Source of the DNA: Chara braunii
Lineage: Eukaryota > Streptophyta > Charophyceae > Charales > Characeae
Length of the DNA: 23,917 nt
Assembly (NCBI GenBank): GCA_003427395.1
Contig: BFEA01000184.1
Coordinates: 135,376-159,292 of the forward strand
Direction: 5' to 3'
Shown: positions 1-9,754 of the stretch, one piece after another
Layout of the letters: the number at the start of each line of letters is the position of its first letter
How positions within the stretch are numbered: position 1 is the stretch's first letter
Notes under the pieces: generated by a model
What the model saw: the letters and a program-made list of their open reading frames with translations, nothing else
What the model was told of the DNA's origin: nothing
Database searches by the model: none
Made by a program: the position numbers and the translations under genes

Positions 1-140
1 TTTTTTTTTTTTTTTTTTAATGGGAACAAGGCTCCAATCTATTCGTGGGGAGCAGCACGTGCTAGGAACCGGGCCCAGTGTCCCATATGAAAATTTACAG
101 GGAATTTTGAAAATTTGAGATACTGGGGCCATTACCCGGC
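1..140 (-). mobile_element. LINE 3' end with poly(A) tail (minus strand)
   Basis: The window opens with 18 T, which is a poly(A) tail on the minus strand. The reverse complement of the next ~120 bases matches the plus-strand segment at 16394-16515 with good colinearity: both hold a block reading GGTAATGrCCCCAGTATCT, then AT-rich sequence, then a GGGAC...GGGCCC...CCAGCACG block and GCTCCC-ACGAATAGAT shortly before the A tail. This is the 3' end of a retroposed element, most likely the LINE family that fills the window, because copy E carries the same GGGAC/CCAGCA motif in its 3' UTR. No coding sequence of this copy is visible further in, so it is strongly truncated. A SINE that borrowed the LINE 3' end is an alternative. 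Confidence 0.65.
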
Positions 141-640
141 TTTTTGCTTAAAAAAATTGGAGCTACTTAGAAAATTTCTACGACAAGCTTCAGAAATAGG
201 CGAACGTCAGGAAATGACTCAGAATCCCCCATCCATCCTCTATTACCTCACTCCGGCAAGACTTACTGCAGCAGAGCCACCATCTCTGCTGCTGTTGTGC
301 CCTATTTCCATCCTACGAGCTAGCCCCCTCACTAGTAGGACGCTTGATATCCCACCATCTACTTCTCCCACACACCTCTTTTTTCGAAAATTCTCAGAAA
401 AAACTGCCTATGATCTACCCAACCACAGTCCAAACCTGGAAACAAAAGATCCTAATTGAAACCTCCCACTGTTTACACCTCCCCTTCAACAAGCGAAAAA
501 ACGTTAGGTCCAAGTGTTTAGTCCTCGTACCAGAACTTGGCTGATCTCATACCCCCCTATGCTAGGGTTACAAAGCAACACAAACTTCCCCAGTACCGGC
601 CAGCCTGATTCAAACGGAAAAGAGTGCCTTCCTCCCTCCA
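141..640. other. Pyrimidine-rich DNA, no gene recognised
   Basis: The plus strand is rich in C and T with scattered short A runs. Reading frames are short, lack recognisable motifs and show low-complexity composition. It may be more 3' UTR or flank of the minus-strand LINE end at 1-140, but I could not align it to the other LINE copies. Confidence 0.4.
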
Positions 641-649
641 CACTCCCGA

Positions 650-1500
650 TTAACCACACGCTGTCGAGCGCATGTGGTCCGACACCGCTCAAGGCAGGGC
701 GGGACCCTCCCGGTCGCGTCACGCAGGAGTTGGCCTATTCCTCGTTGCGAATACATATGGAGCTTCCGCAAGCCGCTCCGGCCGAGTGCACCAGCCATAC
801 CTCTCGCGAGCCCCTACGACAGGATAGGGTCTACGCGAGGCATGACTTACCTCCACCTTACGGGAGTTGTCACCTCCCTTCGGTGGGCGTATCCTTGCCG
901 AGCTACCAGTCCACAGTACGAAAGCTAATCATCTGCAATCGCAGAGGTGAACTAGCGAGGGCGTTTCTCGTTCGCTGTAGCATAGAGGGTACGCACGGTT
1001 TTACGCGCGACCCATCGTCGGTCGACTATGATGCATCCCATGCACCACACGTACAACACTCTAAGAACATAAAAATTGAAACACGCACGCACACACACAT
1101 ATACAGAACAACATAGGACAAACAATGCGACAACACTCCTAGTCCCTTAGTAGCCATCCCATAACTCTCCGATGCGGAAATCGGATAGGCATCGCACGCG
1201 AGGCTTAGTATAAAACTGCGCGGATGCAGGGCCTTCCCATATCGACTAACAATGTATGAATATGCAAGCAGTTGCAATGATGACATACTATGTAATACCC
1301 ATAGTCGTGCGATCCTCGCTAATCTCGAGGGTCGCATTCGACACTCAAGTGTCGGCTGACACGCACCTTGAGGGGTTAATCTCTCGACGCTGGACAACCG
1401 CTAAGTGCGGTTGGGAACCACACCCTCTTCTGCACTCTGCGAAGAGTGGGTGGTACACAGGTTCGTACCTATGGTAGCAATCGTCACTTATTGCCTTGGA
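650..1500. other. CpG-rich, hairpin-rich noncoding DNA
   Basis: This stretch has more G+C and CpG than its flanks and several local inverted repeats. At 1344-1372 CTCAA and GTGTC pair with GACAC and TTGAG around a GGCT loop, with a five-base bulge on the 3' side. Around 1419-1455 a CACCC-TCTTC arm faces GAAGA-GTGGGTG. A 200-codon frame crosses 514-1116, but its composition is not protein-like, other frames are also open and no motif is recognisable. The stretch could be part of an LTR element or a structured noncoding RNA; neither is shown. Confidence 0.3.
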
Positions 1501-2339
1501 GACCAGCTCTGTCATCCTGGGTCTGGAGAGAAGTCAAGGGGTTTGACTTTTACGGCTGCCACGGACTCTAACGTCCAACCATAAAAGTTAATAAGCAATA
1601 TCACTCGATAAGTAAATAAACATCTCAATACTCGTATATCAAATTAGAACTCGAGATAAAATAAAACAAGGGGAAACATAAACTCATCAGGTATGCAAAT
1701 CGTGTGTCACATGGTTGTCATTCTCAACGTCTCCACGGTATGACTCATATACCAAGCTCCAAAATATTAACCTGCATAAAACACAGACACACACAATAGT
1801 CACATTGCCATACACCAATGTGGTCAACTTTACTGTTCCTTGTAACTCACACCACGCCTCACACACTCAAACCCTAGTCATAGTCCAACTTTCCATAAAT
1901 CTCATAAGTTCTTTATAATGGTCATTAAAAGAAGTTCGGTTAAAACCCCCAAAGAAACATATAAAAAATCAAGGCTAAAGCATCAAGCTGAGGTACAAGT
2001 ATAAGCAAAGTTGTGTCGTGAGCCGACAAGTCGGCGATCAACCAACCGACCGGTTATCAGTGATAACAAAAGATTATCCTCGTAGAATCAAACTGAAACT
2101 AGCCCAGATCCTGAGTCAAATCAATCAAGAGGACATGTAACACAAGACAGACCAATCCCCAAGCTAAATCTATGAACCCAAATCGAGAATAACCTCCATA
2201 TCACGATCTCACTCATAATCGTTCAGCTTAGCTAAGCCTGGCTCTACCTCTAAGCAAGTGTCCAAAGAGAGGTAGATCCTGACAATCTCCCCTGTATAAA
2301 GTGGATCACCGGAATCGTCACCTGTTAAAATATAATTTA
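1501..2339. other. AT-rich DNA, no gene recognised
   Basis: I see no convincing reading frame, RNA gene or repeat of length here. AC-rich patches occur around 1780-1870. The sequence grades into the 124-bp tandem repeat array that begins near 2340, so it may belong to the same element. Confidence 0.3.
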
Positions 2340-2930
2340 TCTCCTTTAAACTAAGAAAATTTCGGGAGCGCCTCCCGTAGAAAAACTGTCTTCTCATAAT
2401 TTATACTAACCCGAATATGAAAATCGAAATAGTCTCCAACTCTGAAACGTCAAATATTGTCTAACTCTCTGAATTAGTAAAAATTTGGGCAACACTCCTT
2501 TTATAAATGAAGACTTCTCAGATTTATATTAAGTCAGATATGAAACTCAAAAGCAAAACTTGAGTTCAACTAAGACAAAATTCAACTAACTCCTTAGATT
2601 TGTAGAAATTTCGGCAGCACTCCTTTTAGAAAAGTGTTATTCCAAGATTTATACAAAATTAAGTTTTGAATCTAAAGGTAACTTTGGTTTCTCACGGTCC
2701 AACTTTATCTAACTTCCGGAATTAGCAAAAAATTAGGCAACACTCTCTTTAGAAAGAAGACTTCCCAGATTTTTACTAAGCCATATATAAAATTTAGACA
2801 AACTCAACTTTGAAAAGTCGAAGTCTGACAAACTCATTGAATTTGCAGAGATTTCGGGAGCGCTTCCCGTAGAGAAAGTAGCTTACCAAGATTTATATAA
2901 AGCCAAGTATGAGAAATGATCCCTGAAAAT
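2340..2930. repeat. About five diverged tandem copies of a ~124-bp unit
   Basis: A core reading ATTTCGG.AGC.CTCC..TAGA recurs near 2359, 2483, 2608, 2732 and 2851, a spacing of 120-125 bp. After each core comes a 'gA..aGaTTTaTA.ta' segment, and before each one an 'aACT...gAATTag.aAAA' segment, so the whole unit is repeated. The first and last cores contain a small hairpin, CGGGAG-CGC-CTCCCG at 2363-2377 and the near-identical CGGGAGCGCTTCCCG at 2855-2869, which the three inner copies have lost (CTCCTTTTA or CTCTCTTTA instead). Similar TCGGCAGCACTCC-like cores are, to my recollection, common in noncoding parts of plant LTR retrotransposons, but I cannot verify that here. Confidence 0.75.
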
Positions 2931-4523
2931 GCGAGAATTGATCTAAGTAAAAAAACTTAGCTCAGAAAATGCAGGAATCGAAACTAACTCTTATAGCTCT
3001 AGCACGTGGCGAGCAGCTAAAGCAACTAGCTATCAAATTAAAACTCAAACTAAGTAGTAATCTCACTCAGCCACATGCAGGCCAAAACACAAAGGTAAGT
3101 GCTCTCACCATCCCAAAATCAATCTTATCAAACAATATTCTTACTATAGCTTATCGCAGACTAAAGAAAGTATGAATTAAGAATAAAGTTGTGGTAAGAA
3201 AGGACAGGATGAACCTTGACCTAAGATGATCGGTTCAGTCATATGTTACCTTAAAAGACAAAGTGCAGACAGTTATATATAACTTGGATACTTAAATGGT
3301 TCAGGGCGATTAGGTTGGCTAACCTAGTCATGTGCCTGAAGAAGAGAAAAGTTGTAGTGCCCTATGTTTGTGTATATTCTATGGCTGAGCTAGACAAGCT
3401 CCAATAAGATTGAGTGGTCTAGCTTTATGCCTTATGTAAGCTGGGTGTAAAGGGGATAAATCATTGAAAGAACATAAGCCTGGTCAGGCGGTCAGCACTA
3501 CACTATCGTCCGACAAGGCAACCAGCAACAGTCCTCCTGCTAGCAAGTAAACCTCCAAGTCCTGTTGTTGTCCCCTTGTCAACCTCGTTTGCAGGTAAAA
3601 GGCACAATAGTGGGTAAGAAATCTGCAGTTCCACTGGTTTTCTTGGTGCATGAGTTGTTGGGTGAGCAACACATCAGTCAATCAATAGAATTCCTCCCTC
3701 TCCGCTTGTTCTTCACACCTTCGTTTGGCAATGCACAACGGACCAGCCAAAAAGTAAGCTTTCAACCATCTTGACTTGATATCCCGATTTGGGGGGGCAG
3801 CACACACCAGCCTACTGGTAAGACTTCATGTCATGTGGCTGGTTTCTCTCTCTCCACTGCTGCCAATGAAATGGGCAACGCACAGACTAAGAGGTAATTT
3901 GTACTCTCATGCCGATTCGTTACCGCAACAACTAGGCCTTTGATCTCCGTGGTTCGCTCCTTGATCGATGGGATGAGAGAAATTGAAATGATTTTGTCAT
4001 CAGAGCCAAAAAAAGATACACCTGAAGCGAACTCTTGACCAGTGTAGGTGCGACATAGTTTTTTCAGACGCAAGAGCCGCTGTCCACATGTCTGAAAGAG
4101 AGGGACGCTACTGTAATGAATCTTTCGCTGAATTGGTGGAAGTAACTCGTCATCTCGGCACCTTCTTGGCGTAGGACCACCAGTAAGCATTTTCTACACC
4201 ACTCGGCCCTTCCCTTTTTAGGGCGAGCAAAATCGATTGAATTTTTTACTAACATACGAAAATATACACTGAGAGATAGGGAGGGGCTGCTTCCTCCAAA
4301 ACTACGAGCAAGATCATAAGGAATCTTTCGTTGGAACAAGGGCAGACGCATCCGGCTTCACCTTGAGGTAGGTACTCACGTTTTACAGCTCCTCCACCTT
4401 CTCATTCTCTCTCCCTTGCTACTCTTCTTCACTCCTCCGCAGTCCTAAAACCATGACCCCTAAGCAGAAGCCGACATCACCAGCTTAGAAAACACGCTTC
4501 CTCCCCTATTCTCTCTCACTTAT

Positions 4524-4524
<1 letters not shown>
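2931..4524. other. Unassigned DNA, no gene recognised
   Basis: Several frames of 65-120 codons exist on both strands (for example 3831-4190 minus), but none has a recognisable motif, neighbouring frames overlap them, and the base composition shows no coding bias that I can judge by eye. A few CAG/GTAA-like strings look like 5' splice sites (for example near 3595), which is expected by chance. A short inverted repeat, TAGGTT-GGCT-AACCTA, lies near 3311-3326. Confidence 0.3.

Positions 4525-4595
<71 letters not shown>
4525..4595. repeat. (CT)n microsatellite, 71 bp
   Basis: An uninterrupted CT dinucleotide run. Long homopurine-homopyrimidine mirror repeats of this length can form triplex (H-) DNA. 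The apparent minus-strand frame full of Arg-Glu repeats is only the translation of this run. Confidence 0.97.
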
Positions 4596-4597
<2 letters not shown>

Positions 4598-6480
4598 CGA
4601 GCTTTATCGATCAAACACCCGGTCTTACTCTCGGCCAGGTTCAACCCACAGTGAACAAAGAAGTAGTGCGCTAACACGGAGAGCGTGGCGACTGCCCAGG
4701 AACAAAAAGGTTGCACTTATTGCTATGATCGAACGGTGGACCGAGGGTGATGAAAGAGCACTATCCCGGATGGTCGCGTGAGGATGACGGCAAACACTTA
4801 TTCAGTGCCCATAAAAGAAAAAGAAAAACGTGCAAAACTAAAAATCAAAAAGAAAAACAATAAAGAAAGCATCCAAAATGAATCTTCCGCTAAAAAACGG
4901 AAGGATTCATCTTTGCACCACCTTTCTCTACACGCAGCCTCTACACACCGTGACGTGACACCAAGTCTTCTGCCCACCTTCGAATCTGCCTTCACCAACG
5001 AACTTGCCCTACACCAAAACCCCAGTTTAATTCTCTACCCCACCCGTTTTCACTGTGAATTGAGTGAGATCTTTTTTTACCAGTCCCGCCATATCTACTC
5101 TTTCCGTACCCCCGCGCAGTTCATTTTCTTACTAACTTCCAATCCACCAACCTATAGACAAAACTAACATCACTACTACATTCGCCTCATCCAAGAACCC
5201 CAGAATCCCATCATAGTTCAGCGAGAACGGTGGAGAAACGGCCGGGTAACTCAAACTTTCGCCCTTTCCCTTTCTTCTTCGTTCCTCCCGGACATATCCG
5301 CGCACTCATCTCCCTATCTAGCTCTAATCTTACTAACCTTCTACCAAAACTAACCACAAATTTGGAGTCACCTTATCCCAAAATCCCATAATGGGCCCTC
5401 TCCCCGCCCGATTTCGACAAGAATCGAGCGGGCTTTACATTTTTTCACTTTCATCTGCTTCCTCTTGCTTCTGCCATAGCTCGCACTCATTCAGCATGCA
5501 ACCGACGCACTTTTCTGTCCGGGTTCACTCCCTTCGTCAGTGCCTCCACCCCACCTCTGTGCCGAACTGCGTGCTAACGCAGGCACTGCCTAGTCGATAC
5601 AGACACCGGTACGGTGGTCATGGAAGTCGAAATCTGCTAAGGAGTGTGAAACAACTCACCGGTCGGGTCTATCAGCAGTGACAATGGAAGGTGTTGAGGC
5701 GCGACCTATACCCGACTGTTGTGGCAACTTCCACCTTGCAACGAGTGAGGAGGTGTTAGGCCTGATGCAACCCTTGCATCGCGTGCTTAGACGAGGAGGT
5801 TCCTGCTGCAAACCTTGGTGGCAGTAGCGAATATTCAAATGAGAATTGTGGAGGATGAGGTGTGGGCGGGTCTGTGGGAACGACTGCTGCAGTAAGTACC
5901 GCCTCGGGCCTTCGCTTGGCGCCCCCGCTGTCGCAGGTGAGTTTACCATCTCGCGGGGTCAGGTGGGCATGCTCACACTCAAAACCTCCCACAGCAGATC
6001 GCGGTTGGCGGTCGGGCACCCGCGAAAGGCCAATGCCACCAAGGTTCCTTCCACCTCGTGGGTTAAATCACCCACTAGCCCGTACGCACGCTGAACTCCT
6101 TGGTCTGTGTTTTCAGCGCAGGTAGGATTTTGTTAGCCCCCTGATCATGCATGAGTTTCGATGGGCCCGCTCAAGGCCTTTGACTGCCGAATCGGCCACC
6201 GCGCCTAGCGTCGGCCTCATAGTTGATCATTAGCAAAGGTGGGCGTGGCAATAAAATAAATAATAAAAATAAGAGTAGACATGAAGTCACAAAAAGGTAA
6301 GGGTGCGAAGGCCACATGTCCCGCTGGCCCATGATGCCGCGTACACCCGGGCTATGCAAGCTTGCACCTTGCCGTTAATGCCTAGCCCGCACCGCTCATG
6401 AAGACAAGGACCTACGTTCCCTCTCACGAGCACGTCGTCAGATGAGCGAGGCTGCACTGGCGTAACTTGCATAAAACACG
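4596..6480. other. Unassigned DNA, no gene recognised
   Basis: The first part (to about 5390) is pyrimidine-rich like 141-640 and 6560-7370. From about 5400 G+C content rises, and overlapping frames of 80-97 codons are open on both strands, typical of GC-rich noncoding sequence. A short imperfect hairpin is visible at about 5403-5433 (CCCG and CGATT pairing with AATCG and CGGG). I found no protein motif, tRNA or clear repeat. Confidence 0.3.
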
Positions 6481-6506
6481 CCAAATACCCTTGTAAGGGT
6501 ATTTGG
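6481..6506. repeat. 26-bp palindrome (12-bp perfect arms, 2-base centre)
   Basis: CCAAATACCCTT is followed by GT and then its exact reverse complement AAGGGTATTTGG. The arms are perfect. Nothing around it identifies a parent element. It could be a recombination scar, the tip of an inverted-repeat element or a hairpin. Confidence 0.9.
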
Positions 6507-6540
6507 TACGACAACGCGCCTAAGTTACAGCGAAAAAAAA

Positions 6541-7379
6541 CCGGCATCAGCTACATCAGACAACTTGGTTATGCCTTCCTCCCTCGACATAACTCCCCGG
6601 ACCTCTTGCTCCCCCAGGTTACAGAGCAAAAGCTTCAGCACCGGCCTGCGTCGTCCCAACATTGTCCTTCTGACCTACAGACTTAGACAAACGTCCCTGC
6701 CCCTGTTGAACCCCCCTTACTACCCCCATCTTCCAGTTTTAACCTTCTCCTTCCCCCTCTAACGTTCTATCCACAATCTCTTTCGGTTGAGAAACCCCTT
6801 AGACAATTACCAAAAAAGACCGTCCATCTTTTTTTTGAAACCCATCAGAAAATTTCATATCAGCGCCCACTATTCCAACAGGGAGAGGGGAAGAGAGGGA
6901 AAAACACAACCGTTTCTCCCCATTGAGACTTACTGAGGGCTCAAATACTTATAAAAAAGGTCACAAGAGCCAAAGGGATTACTCCCTTCCCCGAAAAAAC
7001 AACCCCCTGTTTGTTTACTGCCTCCGCGGGAAGGCGCCCCCTCACCTCCCCACCCCAGTTCAAAACTGCCCCCAGAATACCCCTCCTGCTCCCTCAGTCG
7101 CATACAATACCCCCTAGAGTATGCCCCGCAGAGCAAAAGATCCCCCTACCTTCCTGCCCCACCCCCTCCAAGTGGAACAACCCTCTCAACTCTCACCCTG
7201 ATGACGTCAACACCCCTTGTCCTCTCTCCCCAACCGCCATAGCTGATCCCGAAAACCAGCGTGGCCCAAAAAGGGACAAACCCTCAATATCGTCCGTACC
7301 CTCTCAAAGATCATGCCACCCACCTTGTGTAACCCTTGAAGGGAGGGACTCCAAGGCTGATATCACTTAATAAGAAGAT
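6541..7379. other. Pyrimidine-rich, proline-codon-rich DNA
   Basis: The plus strand here is rich in CCC and CCT, so all plus frames look proline-rich; the longest is 7011-7370 (119 codons). Composition resembles 141-640 and 4900-5390. It lies downstream, on the minus strand, of LINE copy B and may be 3' flank or an older LINE 5' region. No motif supports a functional protein. Confidence 0.3.
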
Positions 7380-7759
7380 TGAGGTCGGGGTCCTCACAGT
7401 CTACCCGAAGTAACCAAGCCAAGATTGCTGAGAACCGGGCTGAGCGTCCCTCCTTTGATCAAGACTATAAAAAGACAATAAAAACACTTGTGCTGGAAAC
7501 CGGGTCTAGTGTCCCATGTAAAAAAACCTCATGTCTTTGCATCGGAGCCTGGTCGTGCTATCGAAAGGAGAATTGCTAGGGGGCACCAGCGGGGTCTCCT
7601 TCCGTCCCCTTACCCTGTCTTTCAGTTGTCCTTTACGATGTCATGATGGAGACCATGTTGAGCCTATGCTGAACCATGCTGAATGGAACTTGAACCGTGT
7701 TGAAGTAGTTGAAGTAGTTGGCGTAGTTGGAGTAGTTGAGAAAAAATTAGAAAGTTGAA

Positions 7760-8519
7760 AACAAGCTACACATTGACACTAGAGGGGCACTTAGTGCACT
7801 TCCACGAGTGATAATAGGGGGGGGGGGGGGGGGGCGGAAGAGGTCCGGGAAATCAATCGCCGGTCTCAGCGGGATACCAAGGTCTATTGCAGTCGAGTCC
7901 CGAAAGGACAGTTTGCAGTCTCTGGGCACCTCTCCCCCTGACTCGCCTCCCTCTTCGTGGGGGTTGTTCCCTGACCAAGATACGCCTGCCATCCATCCCC
8001 CCCTTCTCCCTCCCAACCATTCCTTGCAGAAACACGTAATTATTTTAGCTATATCCTTTCTTGTGTGCACGAAACTCATAATTTTGCTGCCTGGTCTCCT
8101 ACCATTGGTTGTTGATTTCTCCTTGCACCAGTTGCCTGACCACCTCCGTTACCTCTCCCTCCTCCACCCATGCCCCTTCAATTTCCAAAATGCATCTTTT
8201 CCACCATATCACCCAAAGAACAGCTCACCTACCCATGTGTCAGCGGGTTGTCTGGGCATGGTGGCCAGTGTCCTGTTAGCAGCGCCCTCCAATCCCATGG
8301 CCAAAAGGTGCCCGGGACCGTTTGCCGTCATATCCTGTCCCACCAACGCCACACTAACACTGATGAAGGGCACTGAGGTGCTTTATAGTTCCAATCTTCT
8401 TTCTCGAGGGATAGACCTGCAAAAATTTCTTGCACAAGGGCAGCGCCCGTCCCTCTTGTTCTAGTCTGGTGTGATCAATCAACCACTCATTTGTTGGGAG
8501 GCATCAATGGACCACCTGC
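7760..8519 (-). pseudogene. LINE copy B: degraded zinc knuckle and C-terminal domain
   Basis: On the minus strand LPLCKKFL...IGTIKHLSALHQC corresponds to LPWCKFC...SETIKHIFLQC in copy E, so the CxxC-H-C knuckle is recognisable but has lost its second Cys. After a frameshift the frame reads VWRWWDRI-stop (TGA at 8328-8330; copy E has Trp here), then TFWPWDWRAL, then CILEIEGAWVEE. The C-terminus KDIAKIITCFCKEWLGG and IDLGIPLRPAIDFPDLF aligns with KDIKQHIKTFNQNRLGE and IDFIIPMRPLSKFSELF of copy E. It ends in a run of prolines encoded by an 18-base homopolymer (7817-7834). Knuckles of this type are thought to bind nucleic acid in LINE ORF2. Confidence 0.75.
7817..7834. repeat. G18 homopolymer inside copy B C-terminus
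   Basis: Eighteen consecutive G on the plus strand, encoding a poly-proline stretch in the minus-strand LINE frame. Such a run could form a G-quadruplex and is prone to length change or sequencing error. Copy E has no such run at the corresponding place. Confidence 0.95.
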
Positions 8520-9310
8520 CACTGTAGTGATGAGATTTTTGTTGGCCGCAGTTTAGATTGGCGAAACCATTGGATAGGGCGCAGGGTGTTTTGGTCCACG
8601 TTGAGTTCCCGCTGCCATCTGTCACATTTATGGACCTTTCTGGATCTCAGTATACGATATGCCGTTTTGACCTTCATGTGCACATTTATGGACCGTTGTG
8701 TAGTCCTTGCTCCCCTTCCCCTTCTCCCCCACAGGTTCCACTGCCATTCCCGAGGGTCGATGGTCGGGTCTGCTATTGGTGTCGATGGCTGGAAAGCCCT
8801 TTGTTCCCCCCCGATCATTATGACCCTGATACGAAAAACCTCCACTTTGCAGACCCAGAAGAATGGTTGTGTGCTCCCTATCAATACGTCCTCCTTCCCC
8901 AACATGTATCCTTCGACCAACACTTCATTGCCTCCCACCACATGCACCATTCCAATCGGATCCTGGTTCCCAGGGAGCCCCACCCAGTCTCCTTCCTTCA
9001 ACATCGGACCCCTTTTTAAGATGGGGTACCATGCCAAAGGAAAACTTTCAGTCAGTTCCCCCAGAGCTTCTTTTGTGTCATAACAATACCTCAGCCATTG
9101 CCTTATCCTATTTGCACTCTTCCATTCCCCGACTTCTGCATCCCACAAGTCTCCCACCCGTAGTGCCCCATGTTTTACCCAGCCTTTCCACGGGGAGTCT
9201 GAGTTGCACCTAACCTGACCATGGTTGTCTGTGATCCATTTGTTCCCGAACAACGGCTGCCTAGAGATCTCCTCCCACCGATCTAGGGGCGGCCTGTCCA
9301 AGATTGGCAA
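8520..9310 (-). pseudogene. LINE copy B: conserved middle domain between RT and zinc knuckle
   Basis: This is the longest uninterrupted piece of copy B (268 codons as an open frame, 8504-9310). It contains LFGNKWITDN, CNSDSPWKGWVKHGALRVGD, then RGPMLKEGDWV (about residues 100-110), IGMVHVV, VFRIRVIMI and, near its end, SSLQWQVVH. The same blocks in the same order occur in copy E (20600-21320) and, in part, in copy F (22990-23580). The GDWV...IGMVHVV part resembles a small SH3-like or KOW-like barrel by pattern (G/S-D/N-W-V, then I/V-G-x-V-x-x-V), but I cannot prove a fold. I know of no named function for this domain in LINEs. Confidence 0.8.
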
Positions 9311-9397
9311 TTTCCTTCATGTGCTACGTAAGCGCACCCCGAACTATTTCGCAACTCCACCGTCCCTATATCGCCTAGGGATTTTTTAGTACCTGTC

Positions 9398-9754
9398 TTA
9401 AATCCTGATCATGGGATCCATCTCAGGGGGAGTCTCAGAGGCTAGCGTTGCAATTTGCATCAGTGCCAGTGGCCGCCAAGGAGAATTGGGGCTGAAGATC
9501 AAAGTCCTTACCCAGCGTAGGCTTAGCGCCTGGACTTGCGTGGCCGGGTCAATGATCCCCAACCCTTCTTTAGCTTTGGGCTGGATTACAGAGTCCCATG
9601 CTACCCTGCTGATCGTATGGAGGGACTCACTGCTTCCCCTCCAAAGGAAGGTTGTGACTTGTCTTTTTAAAGCCCGAGATCCTGTCTTGCTCATAGGCCA
9701 TAGAATTGACTTGTACCACAAGGAAGCCAATACCACATTGTTAATAATCAGCAC
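9398..9754 (-). pseudogene. LINE copy B: post-RT region
   Basis: The frame carries INNVVLASLWYKSILW and later AKEGLGIIDPATQVQALSL, matching INNVVLASIWYKSALW and SKGGLGVIDPSTEAMVLSI in copy E. This 'N-N-V-V-L-A-S-x-W-Y' and 'GGLG-x-x-D/N' pair is typical of the region after the RT in plant LINE ORF2. A one-base frameshift near 9750-9780 separates it from the RT frame. Stops lie between it and the next domain (9398 to about 9310). Confidence 0.8.

Noticed and set aside
514-1116. 200-codon plus frame
   Set aside because: No motif, non-protein-like composition, overlapping open frames on the other strand; GC-rich noncoding DNA explains it.
3490-4400. Possible multi-exon gene suggested by CAG/GTAA-like strings
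   Set aside because: Frames between the putative splice sites have no conserved motif and such strings are common by chance.
6300-6420. Possible inverted relative of the hairpins at 22541-22612 (both have CACCCGGGCTA and a TAGCCC arm)
   Set aside because: The match is limited to about a dozen bases around a GC-rich palindrome and does not extend on either side.
7808-8464. 218-codon plus frame
   Set aside because: It is the antisense of LINE copy B's C-terminal domain, which aligns with copy E.
8558-9213. Three overlapping plus frames of 116-165 codons
   Set aside because: All are antisense shadows of copy B's conserved middle domain.
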